Below, piece after piece: positions 1-5,045 of a DNA stretch of 6,293 nt. Each line of letters starts with the position of its first letter. Positions within the stretch are counted from its first letter, which is position 1. The stretch comes from Chloroflexota bacterium (GTDB taxonomy: Bacteria; Chloroflexota; Dehalococcoidia; UBA2979): NCBI GenBank assembly GCA_002710905.1, contig PAJB01000015.1, forward strand, positions 191,845 through 198,137. Direction: 5' to 3'. Made by a program: the position numbers and the translations under genes. The notes under the pieces are model-generated. The model worked only from the letters and a program-made list of their open reading frames with translations. It was not told the origin of the DNA and ran no database searches.

Positions 1-959
1 GCTGCCCCATTAGTTTCTTCCATCACTTTTAAGGCATAATAGCCATCTGCTGGATTACCAATTGCTAAAGAACGAGCAATAGTGTCAGGCTTCTGAGGAA
101 TAAAATTTAAACTACCTGATTTAAATGCTGTCGAAATAGGAGAGCAGCCGGTTGCTTGTGCTCCACTCATTCTAATATCAATATTGTCAATTAAGCCAAT
201 ATTCTTAAGCTCCTTAAAGCCTTTCCAAATCTTCGTAAATAATGAACCTGAGGCCATTGGAACAACGCAATGATCTGGGCTTCTCCATCCTAATTGTTCT
301 GCTACCTCAAAAGCTAGAGTCCTTGAGCCTTCAGCATAATATGGTCGCATATTAATGTTTACAAAAGCCCAATCATTGGAAGCAGCTAATTCGGTACATA
401 ATCGATTTACATCGTCATAATTCCCGTTAATCATAGTCAAAATTGGATTATACACTGAACTACCAATAACTTTGCCTAATTCTAGATCATCAGGCATAAA
501 AACTAATGCTCTCATATCAGCTTGAGCAGCATGAGCAGATACTGAATTAGCTAGATTACCCGTTGATGCACATGCTAAATCCTTATAACCAAATTGCCGC
601 GCACGTGCTATAGCCATACTAACTACTCGATCCTTAAATGACCATGTTGGATTAGCTGTATCATTTTTAATCCAAAGTTTTTTTAATCCAAGTTGCTGAG
701 CAAGATTTTTAGATTGAATTAAAGGAGTAAAACCTGTCCCAATATCAACTTTAAAATTTTCATCACAGGGCAATAACGGAGAATAGCGCCAAAGTGAATC
801 TGGGCCATTGGCTATTTGTTTCTTTGAAATATTTTTTCTAATTTTATCGTAATCATAATCGACTTCTAAGGGCCCAAAACAAAACTCACAAGAATATATT
901 GGAAGTAAGTCAAACTTCCTTTGACATTCTCGACATTTTAATGCTATCTCAAAAGACAT
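1..959 (-). CDS. thrC: Threonine synthase (PLP-dependent), C-terminus beyond window
   Basis: This enzyme converts O-phospho-L-homoserine and water to L-threonine and phosphate, the last step of threonine synthesis, in the cytoplasm. I translated 319 codons by hand from the ATG at 959-957 without a stop, so the left edge truncates the C-terminus (families run about 350-450 residues). An N-terminal zinc-ribbon-like motif has Cys9-x2-Cys12 and Cys24-x2-Cys27. The PLP-lysine motif SFKDR has its Lys at about 109, preceded by NDTANPTW. The phosphate-binding loop ASTGN lies at about 131-135. These fit the Zn-finger class of threonine synthases seen in archaea, Chloroflexota and actinobacteria. The start is fixed by the cysteine motif right after it. 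No clear Shine-Dalgarno precedes it. Its leader carries a SAM-I riboswitch and its own promoter. A paralogue such as cysteate synthase is possible but less likely. Confidence 0.9.
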   Translation of the reverse strand, partial: MSFEIALKCRECQRKFDLLPIYSCEFCFGPLEVDYDYDKIRKNISKKQIANGPDSLWRYSPLLPCDENFKVDIGTGFTPLIQSKNLAQQLGLKKLWIKNDTANPTWSFKDRVVSMAIARARQFGYKDLACASTGNLANSVSAHAAQADMRALVFMPDDLELGKVIGSSVYNPILTMINGNYDDVNRLCTELAASNDWAFVNINMRPYYAEGSRTLAFEVAEQLGWRSPDHCVVPMASGSLFTKIWKGFKELKNIGLIDNIDIRMSGAQATGCSPISTAFKSGSLNFIPQKPDTIARSLAIGNPADGYYALKVMEETNGA

Positions 960-980
960 AATAACCAATCTAGTAATTTT

Positions 981-1023
981 ACAAATAAATACAAAAGATG
1001 CTTCGTGGATTACCCTACTCATC
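981..1023 (-). terminator. Possible expression-platform hairpin with T-rich tail
   Basis: Downstream of the aptamer, GATG (1023-1020) can pair with CATC (1000-997). A bulged inner stem can form from GT and GG (1018-1017, 1015-1014) with CC and AC (1008-1005). The T-rich run TTTTGTATTTATTT follows (996-983). The outer stem uses the 3' strand of riboswitch P1, so it cannot coexist with P1. The hairpin is short and interrupted, so it is only a candidate intrinsic terminator; regulation at translation is an equally open option. Confidence 0.3.
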
Positions 1024-1122
1024 GTTCCGTACTATACTCGGTCGGCTGTAGCACCAAAATACATTGATTAAGGATGCCGTGGTTTCTAAGGTCCGATTCC
1101 CTCCACCACTCTAGATGATGAG
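1018..1122 (-). ncRNA. SAM-I (S-box) riboswitch in the thrC leader
   Basis: This is an S-adenosylmethionine-binding aptamer in the 5' untranslated region of thrC. Read on the minus strand, P1 is CTCATC (1122-1117) with GATGAG (1023-1018). The P2 base is GTGGT (1109-1105) with ACCAC (1083-1079). It encloses the conserved GGAGGGA (1104-1098) and a kink-turn-like TTAGAA segment. The usual GGCAACC appears here as GGCATCC (1078-1072). P3 is short and AT-rich (CC/GG plus AAT/ATT), followed by GGTGCTA (1055-1049). Loop 2 TCGG (1096-1093) can pair with CCGA (1045-1042) in J3/4, the expected pseudoknot. P4 is CCG/CGG (1041-1039, 1029-1027), then GAA before P1 closes. Segment order and spacing match the Bacillus yitJ-type aptamer as I recall it. 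G+C over 1001-1125 is about 47%, well above the flanks, as expected for structured RNA. Confidence 0.93.
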
Positions 1123-1123
1123 C

Positions 1124-1139
1124 TTTATTATGTAATAAA
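1124..1139. repeat. Short AT-only inverted repeat between promoter and riboswitch
   Basis: TTTATTA (1124-1130) and TAATAAA (1133-1139) are perfect inverted repeats separated by 2 bp. They lie between the predicted transcription start (about 1147) and riboswitch P1. As RNA the loop would have to open, leaving a weak A-U stem. As DNA it could be an operator half-site pair or simple AT-rich chance. No function is assigned. Confidence 0.35.
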
Positions 1140-1153
1140 ACTACATTAATGAG

Positions 1154-1181
1154 ATTACAACCATATAAAACATATGGTCAA
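1154..1181 (-). promoter_or_regulatory. Sigma70-type promoter for the riboswitch-thrC transcript
   Basis: On the minus strand the -35 box is TTGACC (1181-1176), five of six matching TTGACA. The -10 box is TGTAAT (1159-1154), five of six matching TATAAT. The 16-nt spacer is within the normal range. The start of transcription would fall near 1147, about 25 nt before riboswitch P1. The -35 box lies 14 nt past the stop codon of the upstream gene at 1196, so thrC appears to have its own promoter even though the genes are co-oriented. No terminator is visible between them, so read-through is possible. Confidence 0.65.
1160..1178. promoter_or_regulatory. 19-bp palindrome inside the thrC promoter (possible operator)
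   Basis: ACCATAT (1160-1166) and ATATGGT (1172-1178) are perfect 7-bp inverted repeats around a 5-nt spacer. The element fills the space between the -10 and -35 boxes and overlaps the last three bases of the -35 box. That placement would suit a dimeric repressor. No T-run follows on either strand, so it does not look like an intrinsic terminator. The binding protein is unknown, and in AT-rich DNA a 7-bp repeat can occur by chance. Confidence 0.4.
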
Positions 1182-1195
1182 GTGACACTAATTAA

Positions 1196-1876
1196 TTAAT
1201 TATCAAGATTAGGTAATTTCAGATTAGCTGCAACCACACCATTATCAAAGCTTAATCCAATAATTTTTGCATTTTTTGGAATAGAAAACGATATCCACCC
1301 TTGAATCAATTCATTAGGCTGAAGTAACACATTGCTTAAACTAATATCTGAACCAGAAAATTTGTTTTCTGCAACAATAATAGTTGTAGGGGAATTATTA
1401 GATGGATCTTTATTCAATTCTTCAACAATATATATGTTAAAAAAAGTAGATCTAATGGTTATGCTATCATTAATTGCTCTTGCGAGTATTTCTACTCCTA
1501 TATATCTTTTTTTGGGGTCCTGTATAATCGACTCACTTATACCTAATAGCGGATCAGCAATTTTTTGTACTGTTATTTCACCTTTTATAGAATTATTTGC
1601 GTTATTGGAAACATTAAGACTATAAATCTCTTCCTGCATTTCTCTTATTGTATTTGACTGTGTAGATAAATTATCTTTTATATCATTAATTTCTTTTTCA
1701 ATTTGAAAAAATTGAAGAGTATGATTGTTAATTTTTTCTTTGATTGCTTGCTGCTCATTATCAATATTTAATAAAAGTAAAAAACTTACAGAAAAAATTG
1801 CGAAAAAGATTATAAGAACTATTGATAAAAGAACTTTATATATATGCTTATCTAAATATTCAATGAATGATTTCAT
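1196..1876 (-). CDS. Membrane-anchored coiled-coil protein with predicted DUF4352-like beta domain
   Basis: This 226-residue protein is not a family I recognise by name. Residues 1-14 are a short, mildly basic cytoplasmic tail. Residues 15-36 form one strongly hydrophobic segment (VLLSIVLIIFFAIF...), acting as a signal anchor without a cleavage or lipobox motif. Residues about 40-88 are polar, rich in Glu/Lys/Gln/Asn and predicted coiled coil. Residues about 103-222 alternate in a beta pattern, with 'SNVLLQPNELIQGWISFSIPKNAKIIGLSF' features (LxPxExIxGWxxFxxP) that recall the DUF4352 immunoglobulin-like fold, inferred to be extracytoplasmic. The ATG follows the upstream transporter stop by 8 nt, with AGGT about 7 nt ahead as ribosome-binding site, so it is probably translated with that transporter. 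It could be an accessory or envelope sensor protein; its function is unknown. Confidence 0.8.
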   Translation of the reverse strand: MKSFIEYLDKHIYKVLLSIVLIIFFAIFSVSFLLLLNIDNEQQAIKEKINNHTLQFFQIEKEINDIKDNLSTQSNTIREMQEEIYSLNVSNNANNSIKGEITVQKIADPLLGISESIIQDPKKRYIGVEILARAINDSITIRSTFFNIYIVEELNKDPSNNSPTTIIVAENKFSGSDISLSNVLLQPNELIQGWISFSIPKNAKIIGLSFDNGVVAANLKLPNLDN

Positions 1877-1884
1877 TCTGTTAC

Positions 1885-3186
1885 CTAACTATCTTTAATA
1901 GGCAATGTTTTTTTACCAATAAAAATTTCAGCAAATTTTCTTTCTTTAGGCTCATTAGCTAAATATATCAAAATTGAACCAATAATAGCAAAAACAGATA
2001 AAAATGTAAAAGTATCGCCATAACTACCTAAATTTTCAGAATACCATGTTGCTAAAATTGGCCCACTTCCATGGACAACTAACTCAAATGGCATTACAAA
2101 TCCTCTAATTGAACCAAGGTGTTTTCTACCAAAATATATTGGCCAAAGTACTTCTTTGACAGGTTGACTACCTGCCAAGCCAATACCGGTAATAAAATAG
2201 CCAATTGTAGCATAAAATAAACTTGTTTCATTGGCTCCGTAAACTACAATGGCCATTCCAATCCCAACTGATAAAAATGCAAAAGAAGCTAGAAATTTAA
2301 TCAATATTTTTTCAGCGAGCAATCCCCAAAATGGCCTAGTAAAAACTCCTGGAAATGCTAAAACGGCAATAAACTGTGCGGATTGCGTTCTACTAAATCC
2401 ATAATCACTCATGAAAGGAATTGTTAAAGTTGCAATAGTTAGAATTGCAACTCCAACAAGATTATAGCTCAATAATATAACCCAAAATGAAGGAAGTTTA
2501 ATTGCTTCTTTTCTTGTGAGTGAAAATTGATAATCGTATTCTTCTAATGGATCATTTTTTGTATCAGAGTTTCTAGAAATACCGTCTGGAAGTAAATTAT
2601 AGTCTTCTGGCTTTTTTCGCATAATTAAACTGCATGGTAAAATTATTATTATTGCTAATATAGCTAAAAAATTCCAACCAAATCGCCAACCATAATTATC
2701 AACCACGAAAGTCATTAAATTTGGAATAATAATTCCTGCAAAAGAAAGGCCTAATGCAATTAATCCAATTGCTCTTCCTCGATATTTGACAAACCATTTT
2801 GAAATAGTAACAGTGACTACCATATTGCCAGCTAAAACCAAAGCAACACCTTGGAATAAACCTCTAATGATTAACCATTGGTATAATTGTTGAATAAAAG
2901 ATGTTGCAATCAGAGCAAAAAATATAACTATAGTGCCTGCGATCATGAATCTGCGAGCGCCATGTTTATCAACTAGACGACCAATAATCAATCCAGTAAA
3001 GGCCATAGAAATTTGGCTTAAAGTGAAACCAAGCATAAATTGTGTTCTAGTCCAACCAAATTCTTCACGCATCGGATCCATAAAAACGTTAGCAATATAG
3101 CCAACAATTCCTGCGCCCATAATCAAATTGACAAAAATTCCACCTAGAACTAAATACCAACCAAAAAAAGGCTTTGGTAATTTCAT
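1885..3186 (-). CDS. MFS transporter, monocarboxylate / oxalate-formate antiporter type
   Basis: This is a 433-residue inner-membrane secondary carrier of the major facilitator superfamily with about 12 hydrophobic segments, a normal full length. The first half has a classical motif A, GRLVDKHGARR (69-79), between helices 2 and 3. KWFVKYRGRAIG (130-141) matches the monocarboxylate-porter pattern. A charged central loop (about 189-230) begins RKKPEDYNLLPDG, a phrase common in bacterial carriers of this group. The N-terminal FFGWYLV also fits the oxalate/formate-antiporter-like families. The likely substrate is a small organic anion, but this cannot be fixed from sequence. The gene begins 21 nt after the flavin-fold gene and ends 8 nt before the coiled-coil gene, consistent with an operon. 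The start has no strong Shine-Dalgarno and is preceded in frame by ATG-TAA. Confidence 0.88.
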   Translation of the reverse strand: MKLPKPFFGWYLVLGGIFVNLIMGAGIVGYIANVFMDPMREEFGWTRTQFMLGFTLSQISMAFTGLIIGRLVDKHGARRFMIAGTIVIFFALIATSFIQQLYQWLIIRGLFQGVALVLAGNMVVTVTISKWFVKYRGRAIGLIALGLSFAGIIIPNLMTFVVDNYGWRFGWNFLAILAIIIILPCSLIMRKKPEDYNLLPDGISRNSDTKNDPLEEYDYQFSLTRKEAIKLPSFWVILLSYNLVGVAILTIATLTIPFMSDYGFSRTQSAQFIAVLAFPGVFTRPFWGLLAEKILIKFLASFAFLSVGIGMAIVVYGANETSLFYATIGYFITGIGLAGSQPVKEVLWPIYFGRKHLGSIRGFVMPFELVVHGSGPILATWYSENLGSYGDTFTFLSVFAIIGSILIYLANEPKERKFAEIFIGKKTLPIKDS

Positions 3187-3207
3187 TTACATGACTTAAG
3201 ATAGTCT

Positions 3208-3750
3208 TTATGCTTTTTCATCTGAACCAATAACTCCATCTCGATAATTTACTTGCCTAATTTCAGGTTTAATAAAATTATTAATAAGTAATACCTCCCT
3301 GTAATATTCAGCAAAACCTTCTGCGCGTAATCTTACTGGTTTAAGCAACATCAAATACCTTTCATAATTTTTTTCAATACCTACATGATCTTGTTTCCTG
3401 GCTTGCATTCTTTTCAATAAGAATTCATTAATTAAATTTTCATCTTCAATAATTTCAACATCTGCATGCACCCATACATTTCTGACTGCCCATCTTGGAC
3501 CAATTGTATTACCACTCGTTTCAACCCAATGCATTGTTGCTTTTGGATTATTAGAGAGATGTTTATACTTCAAATCTCCTTCACGAAATCTACCAATTGT
3601 ACCAATAGTCCATTGATTTTCAAAATCAACAAATGTACTAACCTGCCTAATTGTAGAACGATCATATTGATTTACTGTAGATAAAAAACTAACAACACCA
3701 CGTTCATATCCACCAATAAATTTCTTAATTTGATTTATAGTATCCGACAT
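3208..3750 (-). CDS. Pyridoxamine 5'-phosphate oxidase-like, FMN-binding split-barrel protein
   Basis: This 180-residue cytoplasmic protein resembles the PNPOx-like split-barrel superfamily, whose members bind FMN or F420 and often reduce or oxidise small molecules. Visible hallmarks are an N-terminal helix followed by RGVVSFLSTV (17-26), strands QVSTFVDFENQWTIGT (36-51), the segment GDLKYKHLSNNPKATMHWVE (58-77), which resembles the family's 'K..nl..nP.v.l.v' block, and a strand NVWVHADVEIIED. The charged C-terminal part (about 110-180) is not diagnostic. PdxH itself is unlikely, because the PLP-binding C-terminal signature of true PNP oxidase is not apparent. The ATG at 3750 has AAGG 8 nt upstream. 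It sits between two MFS genes with gaps of 31 and 21 nt, so it probably modifies or detoxifies a compound they transport. Substrate and exact cofactor are unknown. Confidence 0.75.
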   Translation of the reverse strand: MSDTINQIKKFIGGYERGVVSFLSTVNQYDRSTIRQVSTFVDFENQWTIGTIGRFREGDLKYKHLSNNPKATMHWVETSGNTIGPRWAVRNVWVHADVEIIEDENLINEFLLKRMQARKQDHVGIEKNYERYLMLLKPVRLRAEGFAEYYREVLLINNFIKPEIRQVNYRDGVIGSDEKA

Positions 3751-3781
3751 GCTTCGAGCCTTTATGCTATTAGATATGATT

Positions 3782-4966
3782 TTACTTTACTGGTTTGATT
3801 ATATCATTTGAAGGCTTTTTTATAGTCAATTCACCATTCAAAAGTAATATAATAGTTGCCCCTAATGCAATCAATGGGCATAGTCCACCAGCAATAAATA
3901 AACTTGCTAACCCCAATTTAGTAGCAAGAAAACCAAGTCCAATCCCACTGATAATGATCCCTACATCCCAGGCAAGTTGTATCACTGCAGTAGCACTGCC
4001 TTGTTGATCAGGGGAAACTCGATCAAGCGCAAGTGCAAAAAGACCAGTATTACAAAGGGAAACGCCTAATCCAGAAAAAATTCCAGCAAATAAAATAATC
4101 ATATTTGAATCTGCGGTAGCTAGTATAAACATTGCACTTGACATAGTAATCATTCCAAAAATCACAATAGGTAATCGACCAATACGATCTCCTAAAGCAC
4201 CTCCAATTGGTCGAGCAATAATTGAAATTCCACCATGAGAAATAAAAAATAAGGAAATTTGTGATATCCCTCTTTCTAGTCCTAGCAGTGGTAAAAATGC
4301 ACAACATGCTGCAAAACAAATTGTGATGGAAAAAAATAACATTGAGGGTAAAATTGCTTTCTTTGGTATAAGTACATCACGTTCATTGATATTATTTTTT
4401 TCTGTTTCCGGTTCTTTTACAAAATGAATTAAAGCTAAACTGTACAGCGCTGTAAAAGCAGATAATAAAAAAACTGCTTGATAACTATATTGATTTAATA
4501 TAAATGCACCGATAGCAGGTCCAATTGCTTGCCCTAAACTTGAAGTAATTCCAAAATAACCTAATCCTTCACCACGTCTTGGAAAAGGGGTGATGTTTGC
4601 AATAAGGGTCCCACTTGCAGTTGGTATGGCTGCAGATCCAATACCTTGTACAAAACGTAAAATAAAGAGTGCAACAATAGTTTTAGAATATGCCATAAGA
4701 ATGTATACAATTACTAAGCTAACTAAACCCAGTCTAATCATTAATTTTTTATTTGATCGATTACTAAATTTTCCAACATATAATCTTAAAACTAGAGGTA
4801 AATAACCCCATGCGCCAACAACTAGCCCTACCTGAAAAGGACTACCACCTAATTCCTGAATATAATTTGGCAAAACAGTTACTAAATAAAATGCACCTGC
4901 AAAAAAAGAAAAAGATGTCAAGAGAGTCAAAATGAAATCGAGAGTCCATAATTTATTAGTAGGCAA
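3782..4966 (-). CDS. MFS transporter, drug/metabolite efflux-like (TTG start)
   Basis: This is a 394-residue, about 12-helix carrier of the major facilitator superfamily, normal length for the 12-helix proton-antiporter type. Loop 2-3 of the first half carries a degenerate motif A (GKFSNRSNKK, 65-74, with the usual Asp replaced by Asn). The second half has a canonical copy, GGALGDRIGRLP. RFVQGIGSAAIPTASG and SSLGQAIGPAIGAF resemble motifs B and C of antiporters, favouring export, though direction is uncertain. The start codon is TTG (4966-4964). An in-frame TGA lies just upstream (4972-4970), the next in-frame ATG is about 75 codons inside, and GGTGAT precedes at Shine-Dalgarno distance. It differs clearly from the second MFS gene of the cluster, so the two are unlikely to be a recent duplication. 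Confidence 0.87.
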   Translation of the reverse strand: MPTNKLWTLDFILTLLTSFSFFAGAFYLVTVLPNYIQELGGSPFQVGLVVGAWGYLPLVLRLYVGKFSNRSNKKLMIRLGLVSLVIVYILMAYSKTIVALFILRFVQGIGSAAIPTASGTLIANITPFPRRGEGLGYFGITSSLGQAIGPAIGAFILNQYSYQAVFLLSAFTALYSLALIHFVKEPETEKNNINERDVLIPKKAILPSMLFFSITICFAACCAFLPLLGLERGISQISLFFISHGGISIIARPIGGALGDRIGRLPIVIFGMITMSSAMFILATADSNMIILFAGIFSGLGVSLCNTGLFALALDRVSPDQQGSATAVIQLAWDVGIIISGIGLGFLATKLGLASLFIAGGLCPLIALGATIILLLNGELTIKKPSNDIIKPVK

Positions 4967-5045
4967 AAATCACCATTTTCAAAATATTTAAGAAAGGTAA
5001 AAAATTATCTAGAAAAATATAAATAAAGTTTTTAAGAAATAACAC
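4967..5045 (-). other. 79-nt AT-rich spacer between M20 hydrolase and MFS gene
   Basis: The spacer between the hydrolase stop and the TTG start is strongly AT-rich. Apart from the ribosome binding site at its end I see no convincing hairpin terminator. A weak TAGATAAT stretch (around 5012-5005 on the minus strand) could be a -10 element, but no good -35 box accompanies it. The MFS genes may be co-transcribed with the hydrolase or start here; the sequence does not decide. Confidence 0.4.
4969..4974 (-). promoter_or_regulatory. Ribosome binding site supporting the TTG start
   Basis: The minus strand reads GGTGAT, complementary to the end of 16S rRNA that pairs with the GGTGAT part of TAAGGAGGTGAT. 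It ends 2 nt before the TTG, which puts the equivalent of the GGAGG core 6 nt from the start codon. This decides in favour of the TTG as start of the efflux-like MFS gene. Confidence 0.6.

Noticed and set aside
1080..1110. On the plus strand this stretch resembles the 3' end of a tRNA or tmRNA (GGTCCGATTCCCTCCACCA-like).
   Set aside because: The would-be T stem has mismatches, no matching acceptor or anticodon arm fits upstream, and the same bases read on the minus strand form the conserved core of a SAM-I riboswitch.
1160..1178. The palindrome as an intrinsic terminator for the upstream operon.
   Set aside because: The stem is A-T rich with only two G-C pairs, no T-run follows, and the -35 and -10 boxes flank it precisely.
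1332..1625. Plus-strand open frame of 97 codons.
   Set aside because: It lies antisense within the coiled-coil/DUF4352-like gene, resembles no family and has no supporting ribosome-binding context.
3466..3684. Plus-strand open frame of 72 codons.
   Set aside because: It is a shadow of the split-barrel gene on the other strand, with atypical Cys/Thr/Ile-rich composition.
3795..4805. Three short open frames (3795-4007 and 4590-4805 plus, 4050-4319 minus) inside the TTG-started MFS gene.
   Set aside because: All overlap a well-supported transporter in other frames; the minus-strand one is Trp/Tyr/Phe/Cys-rich, as expected of an out-of-frame reading of membrane-protein codons.
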